Below are positions 40,202-49,011 of a stretch of DNA of 64,000 nucleotides, piece after piece. Each line of letters opens with the position of its first letter. Within the stretch, counting starts at the first letter, position 1. Under the pieces are notes generated by a model. The model did not search any database, was not told the origin of the DNA, and saw nothing but the letters and a program-made list of their open reading frames with translations. The translations under genes and the position numbers were made by a program. Source of the stretch: Gammaproteobacteria bacterium (lineage in GTDB: Bacteria > Pseudomonadota > Gammaproteobacteria > Pseudomonadales > Azotimanducaceae); NCBI GenBank assembly GCA_026706665.1, contig JAPOYI010000034.1, forward strand, positions 1-64,000, written 5' to 3'.

Positions 40202-42937
40202 TCACCGGTCAGGATTCGCCGGAATCAATCCCTGTTCCCGCGCGCGCCGCACCACTTCGGCCCGATTGCTCGCACCGAACCTGGCGAAGAGCTTGCGAAG
40301 GTGATATCGCACGCCGTTCACGCTGAGCCCGACGGCGGCGGCAATCTCCTTGTCCCGGTGACCCTCCAGCCGCCGAAGCACCTGCCGTTCGCGCTCGGTG
40401 AGCGAAAGGCTCGAGCCATCGTGCACCCGGCCCATCGTTGCCAGAAACGAACGCGCCGTCTGCCGGTATGGCGAATTCACATTCAGGCGAAGGAACTTCC
40501 TCACCAATTCCGGGTCAATCTCGCGTTCCCGTGCCAACGACCGGGCGTAGTAGGGTGATTCGGCAAACAGTTCCAGGAACTCCGTCAGGAGGCGGGCGCC
40601 TGCCTCCGTGACCCCGGCTCGTCCTTCCAGCATGATCAATAACACCAGGGCGCGCATCTCGATCCTCCGGAAGCCCCGATCCGCGGCAACCGCCCGCAGT
40701 GCGCGGAGCAGGGTCCTGGCCTCGTCAAACCGCCCGCACATGATCAACAGACGCGCACGCGCCTCCGATACGGCCTCCATTTCCCTCCAGCTCTGGGCCG
40801 ACAGATCCACGCAGGCGGCAGGCTCTTCCGGCAGCGTCTCCCGCCGCCAGGCGCGTTCGGCGTCTTCGATGCGCCCGGCGATCACGAGCACCGTTACCCG
40901 CAACGCCGCCAATAACCTCAGGTACATGGTCAATTCCGACCGACGAAGGCAGGCCGACAGTTCATCCGCCACCGCCAGCGCTTCTTCGAAGTGCCCGAAC
41001 CCCAGTCTGGTGTTGATCAACACGTTGATGGCCGTGGCAAAGAACGAGAATGGCACGCCATGGCGCTTCAGCAGACTGCGTATGCCGGTCGGTTCAATGA
41101 CGGTCGAAACGAGGTTGCGCTCCAGCGCGAGCTCTTTCATCACGACATCGCAGCTCGCAACCGCCACCGGATCGAGCAGAAAGCACTTCTGGGCGACTCG
41201 TCGCGCCTTGCGCCAATGCGACTGGGCTTCCACGACCCGTCCCTTCACGAAGTCGATCTGGCCACTCAGCAGTTCCCCGTACAACTCCAGGTACTGGGAT
41301 CCGGCAACCAGTTCCCGCGCCACGGAGAGCCTTTCGAGGGCGGCATCGAACTCCCCCTTGAGGAAGTGCATGACACATCGCGCGTATTCAAGGTGACCAC
41401 GTGTGAGCACATCTACACGCGGCGACCGTGACAGCCGAGCAACTTCGCCTGACCAGGTTCGAAGCCACTGCGAGCCAACCGAACCTGTCCCGTACAGCGC
41501 CATGCCAGTGCCAACGATGCAATGGTCCACGGAGTATTCGAAGTCAGCGTCGTCCTCGTCGCCGCGACGGGATGGGCGGGGACATTCGCGGTAGAGGCTC
41601 CGGGCTTCTTCGTGACGTCCTGACAGCGCCAGCACAAGGCAACGCACGAGTTTCAGCCTCGGCCGTTCAGAGATCACCTCGTCGGTCAACTGGCGGTTGA
41701 CGGCCTGTACCTGGACCAACCCGAGGCGGATCCACAGCCGAACGCCGCCCGCCTCTTCGACAATTTCTCCCGCCAGGAATGGATCGCCTCCCTCAATGGC
41801 GTGACGTACGGCCGGTACGGTTTCGCCTCGCCTCGCGAGGACGGCCGCAATGCGCAGATGGATGGCGCCAAAGCGTTCCGGGTCCTCCTGGAAACGTTGA
41901 TTGGCGCAGTGCTCGCGCACCAGGGGATGAAGTCGCCAACTCTCGGTCGCGCCTTCACTCCGCTGCTCGATCAACCCGACCAGCACAGCCAGAGAATCGA
42001 GGTGGTGCATCGCATCGCCCCGTTGCAGGACTTCTCCCACCAACGCCGAGTCGAACCAGTCAAACAGCCCCAGATCCAGAACAAGGTTCCGTCCATCGCT
42101 CCCGAGATTCGCGAACAGGCGGGACTCCATCCAGTTCCCGACCAAGTTCTTCTCCGTGAGACCGCCACCCTCCGCTCCGCGTTCCATTCCGATGCGAGCG
42201 ACGCGCAATGCGAACGGCCATCCGGCCGACCGGCCCATCTCTTCGGCCAACGCGCGGCGCGACAGGCGCAGATCGAAAAACCTGGCCGTATCCGCCCGGG
42301 AGAACCGCAAGTCCTCCGCCCCCACCACGTCGGCACGGCCTTCCAGCAGCGCCGTCGCCACGCTGAGATCATTTGGGATCATCCGACAGGCGATCGCCAA
42401 ATGCAGATTCGACGGACCCCTTTGCAGCAGGAATGCGAGAAGAGCGATGGAAGCCGGGTTCCCCAGCCGCTCGACCTCATCGAAGGCGATGACGAATGGA
42501 CCGCCAAACGACTGGATTTCGCGCACTATCGGCCCGATTCGGCTTTCCGGTCCAACGGGGGCGTTTTCTGCATCCGATACGTCGAAGAGGTCCAACCCGG
42601 CACTCTCGCACGCCAGCGCGATGTAGGCGTCGAGCACCGCTGGTTCGTCCTGTTCGTCCAGCGAGATCCAGGCCGTAGCGATCCCTTCCCGGCGCAGCCG
42701 GCGGCAGCACTCTGCCAGCAGGGTCGTCTTGCCGAATCCACCCGACGCCTGCAGCACCGTCAGCCGACGGCGCGTGGGGGTTGCCCGATCCACGAGTTCA
42801 GGACGGTGGACGTATCCCGGCACGGGCTCCGGGATCGCAACCTTCTGTCTCAATAGCCAAGGGGGCGGCGCATGGGACGTGTCCCGCGATTCTTCAGGCG
42901 CTTCGAAAACCTGATCAGTATCATCATGTCGAGACAT
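40202..42937 (-). CDS. LuxR-family ATP-dependent regulator (MalT-like, LAL type)
   Basis: A 911-residue transcription regulator. A signal-transducing STAND NTPase domain carries the Walker A ASGGFGKTT (residues 64-72) and an FVIAFDEVERL Walker B; a long TPR-like helical region follows, then a C-terminal LuxR helix-turn-helix (SLTERERQVLRRLEGHRDKE ... NGVRYHLRKLFARF). MalT-type proteins bind a ligand and ATP to activate nearby genes. The ATG used here is near the MaoC stop; a GTG five codons upstream is equally possible. The next genes on the strand are the exported LRR/C2/SUMF cassette, 160 bases on, which it may regulate. Confidence 0.9.
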   Translation of the reverse strand: MSRHDDTDQVFEAPEESRDTSHAPPPWLLRQKVAIPEPVPGYVHRPELVDRATPTRRRLTVLQASGGFGKTTLLAECCRRLRREGIATAWISLDEQDEPAVLDAYIALACESAGLDLFDVSDAENAPVGPESRIGPIVREIQSFGGPFVIAFDEVERLGNPASIALLAFLLQRGPSNLHLAIACRMIPNDLSVATALLEGRADVVGAEDLRFSRADTARFFDLRLSRRALAEEMGRSAGWPFALRVARIGMERGAEGGGLTEKNLVGNWMESRLFANLGSDGRNLVLDLGLFDWFDSALVGEVLQRGDAMHHLDSLAVLVGLIEQRSEGATESWRLHPLVREHCANQRFQEDPERFGAIHLRIAAVLARRGETVPAVRHAIEGGDPFLAGEIVEEAGGVRLWIRLGLVQVQAVNRQLTDEVISERPRLKLVRCLVLALSGRHEEARSLYRECPRPSRRGDEDDADFEYSVDHCIVGTGMALYGTGSVGSQWLRTWSGEVARLSRSPRVDVLTRGHLEYARCVMHFLKGEFDAALERLSVARELVAGSQYLELYGELLSGQIDFVKGRVVEAQSHWRKARRVAQKCFLLDPVAVASCDVVMKELALERNLVSTVIEPTGIRSLLKRHGVPFSFFATAINVLINTRLGFGHFEEALAVADELSACLRRSELTMYLRLLAALRVTVLVIAGRIEDAERAWRRETLPEEPAACVDLSAQSWREMEAVSEARARLLIMCGRFDEARTLLRALRAVAADRGFRRIEMRALVLLIMLEGRAGVTEAGARLLTEFLELFAESPYYARSLAREREIDPELVRKFLRLNVNSPYRQTARSFLATMGRVHDGSSLSLTERERQVLRRLEGHRDKEIAAAVGLSVNGVRYHLRKLFARFGASNRAEVVRRAREQGLIPANPDR

Positions 42938-42958
42938 CTTCCGATTCGGCACGTCGGG

Positions 42959-43438
42959 TCAGAAAACGTATCGGCCCAGGCTTTCCGCCACGCAGCAGGG
43001 CTTCTCCTGACCCTCGACCTCCATCACGACCTCGCTCATCACCTCGATCATTCCACCCTTGATCTCGACGGTCTTGAGTGTGCTCTGCGTTCGCACACGC
43101 GCGCCCACGGGGACCGGCGCCGGGAATCGCACCCTGTTGAAGCCATAGTTGATCGCGAGCTTCTGGCCCTCGAGCCTGCGTCCCTGTTCCTGGATGGCGC
43201 TCGCCGGGCGGGGCAAGTGACCCATGATCGATAACGTAAGGTGACCGTGGGCGATCGGAGCGCCGAAAGGCCCCGCCTTCGCGCGCTCGACATCGACGTG
43301 GATCCACTGGTGATCCATCGTCACGTCAGCGAAATCGTTGACGCGTTGCTGGTCTATCTCGAACCAGTCCGAGTGCGGCGTCGATTCACCGATGCGTGCG
43401 GTCAACGTCTCAAACGCGGCTTGCAGGTTGTCGGCCAT
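42959..43438 (-). CDS. MaoC family dehydratase (NodN-like)
   Basis: A 159-residue hot-dog protein with the (R)-hydratase signature: FADVTMDHQWIHVDVERAK with the catalytic Asp/His, then FGAPIAHGHLTLS. Members hydrate 2-enoyl-CoA esters. AAGGGAGA precedes the ATG; the open frame extends 29 codons upstream without family-like sequence. It is divergent from the DUF1295 pseudogene and its stop lies about 20 bases before the LuxR start, so the two may share a transcript. Confidence 0.88.
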   Translation of the reverse strand: MADNLQAAFETLTARIGESTPHSDWFEIDQQRVNDFADVTMDHQWIHVDVERAKAGPFGAPIAHGHLTLSIMGHLPRPASAIQEQGRRLEGQKLAINYGFNRVRFPAPVPVGARVRTQSTLKTVEIKGGMIEVMSEVVMEVEGQEKPCCVAESLGRYVF

Positions 43439-43511
43439 GATCTTCTCCCTTGTCGCTGTTGCGCTACGCGCATCCCTGAAGTGAGATGTCTCGCAGAACG
43501 CGGACACTACC

Positions 43512-43981
43512 ATGAATCTCATCAATCACCCCCTCACGGGCACACCGTTCGGCACCGCACTGGACCTGTGCCTGATCCTTGCAGCGCTTGCCTGGCTGTT
43601 CTCCGTAGTCAGCCGCGACTCTTCGCGGATCGACCGGCTTTGGCCCCTGTGCCCGCCCGTCTATTGCCTGCTCGTCGCGTTCGATGCGGACTTCGACTCC
43701 GCGCGCCTCAACCTCATGGCGGTCCTGATCGTTCTGTGGGGCGCGCGGCTCACCTTCAACCTTGCGCGCAAGGGCGGATTCGGCAAAGGCGACGAGGACT
43801 ATCGGTGGGCTGTCGTGCGCGAGAGGATGGGCCCGGTCAAGTTCCAGGTCCTGAACCTCGCGTTCAACTCCTTCGGGCAGATGCTACTCATCTGGCTCTG
43901 TACCCGGAGTACAGCGACTACCACGCCAGCACGCCATGCGTTATTCCCTTGAGGATCCGCCAGGAGAAATCCGCGGCCTGA
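43512..43981 (+). pseudogene. DUF1295/steroid 5-alpha-reductase-like gene with internal deletion
   Basis: The first 125 codons give a normal N-terminal half of a DUF1295 membrane enzyme: hydrophobic helices, SRIDRLWPLCPPVYCLL, LWGARLTFNLARKGGFGKGDEDYRW and VLNLAFNSFGQMLLIWL. Then, from about 43898, the other frame reads LYPEYSDYHASTPCVIPLR, which resembles the C-terminal end of the same family. The roughly 150 residues expected between, including the RHPNYFGE active region, are missing and the frame shifts. This is therefore a gene broken by an internal deletion. The N-terminal frame alone would give a 146-residue fragment. Confidence 0.75.
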
Positions 43982-44740
43982 TCAGAAGTGTGAGACACCG
44001 CCGTCGATGGCGACGGTATCGCCCGTGTGGTACGCGCTTTCGTCGCTGGCGAAGTAAACCGCGATCCCGCGAAAGTCCGCCGGTTGCCCCCAACGCCTTT
44101 GCGGTATCCGCTTCATCACGCGCGTCTGGAAAACCTCGGTCTGGAATGCCCGTTCGGTCATCGCAGTCTCGATCCAGCCAGGGATGATGGCGTTGGCGCG
44201 AATGCCGTAGCGCGCCTGGCCGATGGCAAGTGATTGAATCAGGGCGATTACACCAGCCTTGGTCGCTGAATAGTGTTCGCTGCCGCGCGCGCCGAAGCGC
44301 GCGGTACCGCTGCTCGTCACGACCAGTGAGCCGCCCCTTCCCCTCTGCTTCATGTGCTTCACTGCCTCCCGGAAGGTGAACATCACGCCGTCCATATTGA
44401 CCTTGAACACGCGATGCCATTCCTCGGGCGTCATGGCGTCGAAATTCGCCCCGCCGCCACCCACGCCGGCATTGGCAAAACATGAATCGACGTGCCCGAA
44501 TGTCTCGACGGTACGGGCGAACGCGTCCTCCACCTGCTTTTCGTCGCTGACATCGCAGCGCATCGCGGCCACCTTGCCGCCAAAGCCCTCGAGCCTGGCT
44601 TTCGCCGCCGCGTTCTTCTCTTCGTTGGTGCCCCAGATACAGACGCCGGCGCCGTGCTCCGCCAGGCCTTCGGCATACCCGAGACCGATGCCTCCGTTGC
44701 CGCCCGTTACAAGTCCCACCTTGCCGGTCAAGTCGAACAT
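43982..44740 (-). CDS. Short-chain dehydrogenase/reductase (SDR)
   Basis: A 252-residue classical SDR: nucleotide site TGGNGGIGLGYAEG (about residues 12-25), CDVSDEKQV, NAGVGG (structural), catalytic Ser in VVTSSGTARFG, YSATK with catalytic Tyr and Lys (about 154-158), and the C-terminal YHTGDTVAIDGGVSHF. It oxidises or reduces an alcohol/ketone with NAD(P); the substrate is unknown. GGAGG stands directly upstream of the ATG. An EthD-like gene precedes it on the same strand by 65 bases, probably in one operon. Confidence 0.93.
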   Translation of the reverse strand: MFDLTGKVGLVTGGNGGIGLGYAEGLAEHGAGVCIWGTNEEKNAAAKARLEGFGGKVAAMRCDVSDEKQVEDAFARTVETFGHVDSCFANAGVGGGGANFDAMTPEEWHRVFKVNMDGVMFTFREAVKHMKQRGRGGSLVVTSSGTARFGARGSEHYSATKAGVIALIQSLAIGQARYGIRANAIIPGWIETAMTERAFQTEVFQTRVMKRIPQRRWGQPADFRGIAVYFASDESAYHTGDTVAIDGGVSHF

Positions 44741-44805
44741 GCTGTCCTCCGTTCGTCGATCACGTCCATGTTATGGCCGCCGTACGGCCTGCGCCCGAAA
44801 AACTG

Positions 44806-45534
44806 TCAGGGAACGCCAACCATCTCCGTCCCCGCGCGCAGCACTTCCAGGCGTTCGCGGTCGATCCACGCTTCCATGCCGTCCGGCTGGATATGCGCCC
44901 TGTAGCCCGCCCAGCCGTCGTGGTCGTGAAAGTAGAGTTCGGCCATGCCGGCGTACGGCGCGTTCTCGGGATCGAGGCTATGGCTCACCACGTAGCGGAA
45001 TCCGCCGCCATGCTCCACCGCCTGTTTCACGTTCGGCGCATGAACGTCGAGCCAATGCGCGAACAGCGCGTCGTAGTCGGTATCCGGTTTCACCGCCACC
45101 AGGAAGGTCACCTTGAAGAACCCGGACCGTGTCATGGGATACGGCGCGTTCAGCGTCAGCGGTTCGTTGCTCAGGTGCTCGGAGCCGTCGATCACGACAT
45201 GCTCGCGCGTCGCCCACGGCATGTAGGGCTCCACCTTCTGCTGGAACGTGTCCGTCGGTGTGGTCCCGTGGGGTTCGTCCGGCATCGGCACCGGCTGGTC
45301 CCACCAGAGCTGCGCGACGCCGTCCCAGGGATGCTCGCCGTCCGCGTTCGCGTCGTACAGCGTCGCAAAGTAACGTCTCGGATGGGGCTGTCCCCGCCGC
45401 GCCTGGTCGCTCGTCCGTTGGATCACGTTCGGCATGTGGCTGGCGAACCAGTGCGCGACCAACTCTTCCCGGGACGTCTCCGGCCTGCGCCTGATGAGGT
45501 ACATCATCTTGGCGCCAGGGATTTGCTCAACCAT
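44806..45534 (-). CDS. EthD/dimeric alpha-beta barrel domain protein, two-domain
   Basis: A 242-residue protein made of two ferredoxin-like alpha-beta barrel halves, both of EthD type: MMYLIRRRPETSREELVAHW ... HMPNV in the first and VTFLVAVKPDTDYDALFAHW ... HAPNVKQ in the second. The repeated W-x(5-6)-H-x-PNV pattern is the family's active or ligand site. EthD-like proteins act as isomerases, decarboxylases or helpers of oxygenases. It lies upstream of the SDR on the same strand. The role is unknown, but the context of SDR and CoA transferase suggests a catabolic pathway. Confidence 0.83.
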   Translation of the reverse strand: MVEQIPGAKMMYLIRRRPETSREELVAHWFASHMPNVIQRTSDQARRGQPHPRRYFATLYDANADGEHPWDGVAQLWWDQPVPMPDEPHGTTPTDTFQQKVEPYMPWATREHVVIDGSEHLSNEPLTLNAPYPMTRSGFFKVTFLVAVKPDTDYDALFAHWLDVHAPNVKQAVEHGGGFRYVVSHSLDPENAPYAGMAELYFHDHDGWAGYRAHIQPDGMEAWIDRERLEVLRAGTEMVGVP

Positions 45535-45663
45535 GTCGGGTCCTCAAGGCTATGGGGCAGGCCCCGACTATATGCCGCCGCGCCGCGAGTCGCCAAGATG
45601 CCCGCCGCAAAGCTATGATTGCCGCCGTGTTTGCCCGACGGTCAACCTGAAACAGGAGACGCC

Positions 45664-46884
45664 ATGCACGCCCTGGACGGCATCAGGATCCTTGACATGA
45701 CCCAATACGAGGCCGGCACGTCGTGCACCCAGGCACTGGCGTGGCTCGGCGCCGACGTGGTCAAGGTCGAGCCCCCCGCATACGGCGATCCCGGCCGAGG
45801 CGTTGGCCGCATGACGGAATACGAGGACTACACTCCCTATTACTGCGCCTGGAACTCGAACAAGCGCAGCCTGGCGGTCGATCTCCGCACCGACGAGGGG
45901 CACGACCTTTTCATGCGGCTGGTGCCCAGGTTCGACGTCTTCGTCGAGAACTACGGTCCCGGCGTGACCGAGCGACTGGGGATCGACTACGAGACGCTCT
46001 CCGCCGCCAATCCGCAGTTGATCTACACGCGCATCAAGGGCTTCGGCACTACGGGTCCCTACGCCCACTTCCGCTGCATGGACATGATCGCGCAGGCCGC
46101 CGCCGGCGCGTTCTCGATCACCGGCGAGCCCGATGGCCCGCCAATGCGGCCGGGTTCGACGACAGGTGATTCCGGCACCGGCATCCAGACCGCGATGGCG
46201 GTGCTGGCCGCCTACATCCAGCGCTCGCGCACGGGCAAGGGCCAACTCGTCGAAGTCTCGATGCAGGAAGCGATGATGTATTACACGCGCACCCGCACCT
46301 TCATGGCATCCGAGTGGGGCACCAAGGCCGCGCCGCGCCGGGGAAATTACGGCGGCCGGGCGCCGGTCAACATCTATGCGTGCAAACCGTTCGGTCCCAA
46401 CGACTATATCTACCTGATGCCCGTCAACCAGGACCACTGGGACGCGATGTGCGCGGCTATCGACCGGGGCGACCTGCTCATCGATCCCCGGTTCGCGACC
46501 ACCGCCACGCGCACGGAGCACGGCGACGCGCTGTACGAGGAGATCAGCGCCTGGACGCGGGAGCACACCAAATACGAAGCCATGGAGACCATCGGAGACG
46601 CCGGCGTGCCCTGCTCCGCCTGTCTCGACACCGCCGACCTGCACCACGACAGGCACCTGAAGGCGCGGGGCTTCATCCATGAAGTGGACCTGCCGGTGCA
46701 CGGCAAGGTACCCATGCTCGGCTTCGCACCGCGCCTGTCGGAATCCGAATTCGAGATCAAGGCTCCGCCGCGACTCGGCGAGCATACCGACGAGGTGCTG
46801 GGCGCGGAACTGGGTCTGGATGCCGAAACGCTGTCGCAGCTCCGCGATTCGGGCGCGATCGGCGACCCCTCACGATTCTCCTGA
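45664..46884 (+). CDS. CoA transferase, CaiB/BaiF (class III) family
   Basis: A 406-residue class III CoA transferase, moving CoA between carboxylic acids. Seen: the ALAWLGADVVKVEPP nucleotide/CoA segment, NSNKRSLAVDL, ENYGPGVTERLG, the catalytic Asp in MDMIAQAAAGAFSITGE (about residue 140) and GKGQLVEVSMQEAM. AGGAG lies upstream of the ATG; the frame runs 15 codons earlier without family-like sequence. Its donor and acceptor acids cannot be told from sequence. It is divergent from the EthD-like/SDR pair and may serve the same pathway. Confidence 0.93.
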   Translation: MHALDGIRILDMTQYEAGTSCTQALAWLGADVVKVEPPAYGDPGRGVGRMTEYEDYTPYYCAWNSNKRSLAVDLRTDEGHDLFMRLVPRFDVFVENYGPGVTERLGIDYETLSAANPQLIYTRIKGFGTTGPYAHFRCMDMIAQAAAGAFSITGEPDGPPMRPGSTTGDSGTGIQTAMAVLAAYIQRSRTGKGQLVEVSMQEAMMYYTRTRTFMASEWGTKAAPRRGNYGGRAPVNIYACKPFGPNDYIYLMPVNQDHWDAMCAAIDRGDLLIDPRFATTATRTEHGDALYEEISAWTREHTKYEAMETIGDAGVPCSACLDTADLHHDRHLKARGFIHEVDLPVHGKVPMLGFAPRLSESEFEIKAPPRLGEHTDEVLGAELGLDAETLSQLRDSGAIGDPSRFS

Positions 46885-47088
46885 GGCCGCGACCGGGGTA
46901 ACGCTTTCGGCCGTTACGGCGCGCCGACGGACCGCTGTACCGAAACTGCCGCCGCGACCCGGCGCTTGCCGGGTGGCACGGCGGTTGTCCTCGGTAGATC
47001 GCGGCTGTTTCGCCATGCTGCGCCGCCAATGGGCGAAGCGGCTATGGGAAGCGGCCACGGATAGCCGCCGGACGCCGCCGCCTGGGGA

Positions 47089-47622
47089 TCAGGGCGCGGG
47101 AACGATGACGCCGCAACCGACGCGTCCGCCCGCGCCTCCGATCGGTTGGGTCACGTGATCGTCGCCCTTGGCGTGAATCACCAGGGCGGACCCGTCCCCA
47201 TCCAACAGCGGTGCCGCCCCCGCGATCGATTCAACGACATATACGGCTGTCGTGTAGAGCTCCGCCTGCGCCTTGCCCGCGTCACTTGCGTAGATGTTCG
47301 GAAGGTCGCCCTTGTCCGGCCCTTCCGGGTTGAGCAGGCCATGCTTGGCGCCGTCGGGGTTGATATGCCCCCCCGACGCCCCGAAATCCGGTTTGCAAGC
47401 GCCCACGGCATGGAGGTGAATCGCGTGTTTGCCCGGCGACAGGCCGGCAACGTCCACATGGATCAGCACGCCGTGGGGGCCCTGCCAAAGGCTTGCCTCG
47501 CCAATGGTTTCGCCCGCCGGATTGATAAACACGGCAGTCGCCGCGGGCTGCATCTCGTCCGCCATCGCCGTTCCCGCCGGCAGCACCGCACCCATCGCAA
47601 AAAAGACCAGCTTCCTGAACAC
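47089..47622 (-). CDS. sodC: Cu/Zn superoxide dismutase, periplasmic
   Basis: A 177-residue exported enzyme that dismutates superoxide in the periplasm. After a signal peptide (LVFFAMGAVLPAGTAMA) the copper and zinc ligands are in order: HLH, the bridging region GGHINPDGAKHG, the zinc Asp in GDLPNI, and VIHAKGDDH, with the disulfide pair in GACKPDF and GRVGCGV. The GTG start has GGAGG seven bases upstream and gives the expected length; the frame is open 30 codons further. The 204 bases between it and the CoA transferase hold no gene that I can see. Confidence 0.93.
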   Translation of the reverse strand: MFRKLVFFAMGAVLPAGTAMADEMQPAATAVFINPAGETIGEASLWQGPHGVLIHVDVAGLSPGKHAIHLHAVGACKPDFGASGGHINPDGAKHGLLNPEGPDKGDLPNIYASDAGKAQAELYTTAVYVVESIAGAAPLLDGDGSALVIHAKGDDHVTQPIGGAGGRVGCGVIVPAP

Positions 47623-47713
47623 AGTCAAACCTCCGTCGCCATCGCTTCCACCCGACCTTAGGGCTACCAAGGGCTCGACGCAACCACCAATAACCACCAA
47701 GGCCCGGGTCAAC

Positions 47714-47821
47714 CAGATCGGCGCCGATGGCGTCGGCCATCGCCTCGGCCTGGGCTTCCGGCACGCCGGCGTCCTTCAGCCGGCGGGCGTACCCGAGAGT
47801 GTCGATCGCTGTCACAGCCAT
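47714..47821 (-). pseudogene. N-terminal remnant of a DUF1640/CCDC90-like coiled-coil protein
   Basis: The reading frame beginning at the ATG on the minus strand gives AIDTLGYARRLKDAGVPEAQ followed by AEAMADAIGADL, the opening of DUF1640/CCDC90-family coiled-coil proteins. After about 36 codons the similarity stops and the frame runs into the upstream region and coding sequence of the SodC gene. The coiled-coil body and membrane anchor are lost. It is a short relic in the accessory zone; confidence rests on the N-terminal pattern only. Confidence 0.5.
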
Positions 47822-47934
47822 GGGGCAAATGCTACCCCTGGCCGCGCCCGCCAGAAGGGGGAGCCGGTATGATAGGCGCGGCTTCGCGAAACAGGTGCGA
47901 TGGAGCTGATTCGGGATGAGGAACGGAGGAGACG

Positions 47935-48615
47935 ATGGCAGAGCTCATGGATCGCCGTCCGGTGTTTACGATGGTGCTCGGGTGCAACGGCGCAGGGAAG
48001 TCGGCCTGGAAGCGGAACAACTACGACCGGTTGCCGGCGCGATATTTCGATCAGGACAGCATCGCGGGGGGCATCGGCGACTGGAACGATGAGGGTGCCA
48101 GGGCGCGGACGCGGGAATATGTCGACGGAGAGGTGGAGAAGTGCTTCAGGGAGAAGCTGGACTTCGGCTACGAAAGCACGTTCTCGGGAAGGCCAGGCCC
48201 GGCGCTTCTGGAAAGGGCGAAGGCCGCGGGGTACCGGGTCGAGGGGTACTTCCTCGGCACGGACAACTGGCGGGTGAATGCGAGGCGGATCGAACACAGG
48301 GTGGTGACCAATACGGGTCACTACGTCGATCCGGCGCGGCTGGAGAACAGGTACGGGTATTCGCTGTCGAATCTGCGGCGGCACCTGGAGGCGTTCGATC
48401 GGCTGGAGGCGATGGACAATAGCTGGCCGCAGCCGGAGGGGATCCCGGCGCCGCGGATGCAATTCGTCGCGGAGAAGGGAGAGATCGTCGAGCGGGCAAC
48501 GGAGCTGGTGCCGTGGGCGGAAGAGCTCCTGCGGCGGCGGGAGGTCGCGCGTCGCCAAGAGGAGATCAGGGAGAGGCGGCGAAAGAGGGGCAGAGGGGAT
48601 TGTCTGGGGAGATAA
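47935..48615 (+). CDS. Zeta-toxin/predicted P-loop kinase family protein
   Basis: A 226-residue P-loop protein of the zeta-toxin-like class. Walker A is MVLGCNGAGKSAWKRN (about residues 13-28); YFDQDSIAG and FGYESTFSGR are the family's following strands. Zeta toxins phosphorylate UDP-N-acetylglucosamine; many chromosomal relatives are P-loop kinases of unknown substrate. The C-terminus is a basic Arg/Glu-rich helix. GGAGGAG precedes the ATG. No clear antitoxin gene is next to it, so it may be an orphan. Confidence 0.82.
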   Translation: MAELMDRRPVFTMVLGCNGAGKSAWKRNNYDRLPARYFDQDSIAGGIGDWNDEGARARTREYVDGEVEKCFREKLDFGYESTFSGRPGPALLERAKAAGYRVEGYFLGTDNWRVNARRIEHRVVTNTGHYVDPARLENRYGYSLSNLRRHLEAFDRLEAMDNSWPQPEGIPAPRMQFVAEKGEIVERATELVPWAEELLRRREVARRQEEIRERRRKRGRGDCLGR

Positions 48616-48772
48616 GCGGACGATGAAGGAAAAGATTGAAATAGTGTTCGCCGACGTCATCATCCCAGCTTCGGCACATGGGAGTTGGGGCCCCCACACT
48701 CTTCTCGTCGCCTTCCTCGATGACGGATCCCAAAATCTTCTTCGTCTCGTGATCGTTGAGCAACTCGGCCAT
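48566..48772 (-). other. Short open frame, possible gene fragment
   Basis: A 68-codon frame whose first half (MAELLNDHETKKILGSVIEE) reads like the N-terminus of a real protein, while the second half is convergent with and overlaps the end of the zeta-toxin-like gene. There is no ribosome-binding site. I cannot name the family; it may be the beginning of a lost gene. The surrounding gene-free stretch up to 49011 (396 bases) holds only short tandem repeats, such as two copies of TCCACCCTGACC near 48871-48895. Confidence 0.25.
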
Positions 48773-49011
48773 TGCGTGCGTCCGTGACGTGCGCCGCGAA
48801 ATCCGGAACTGAAATTGGAAATCGGTTCGCAGGGAGTGGTCAGGTTCGGGCGGCGTTGTCAGGCGTTGTCTCCACCCTGACCTCCACCCTGACCACGATC
48901 AGACGCCCAGGGAGCGCATCTCGCGTCGCGGTATCCCCAACCGAGACCTTTGATAGTCAAGCGCAAACTCCGCACAATTGCGTTCACCGAGTCGAGAGGT
49001 TTGGCCCAAGC

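Noticed and set aside
47900..47935. Short frame MELIRDEERRRRW before the zeta-type gene as an antitoxin
   Set aside because: It has no stop before running into the other frame of the zeta-type gene and lacks any antitoxin-like pattern beyond a few Arg/Glu residues.
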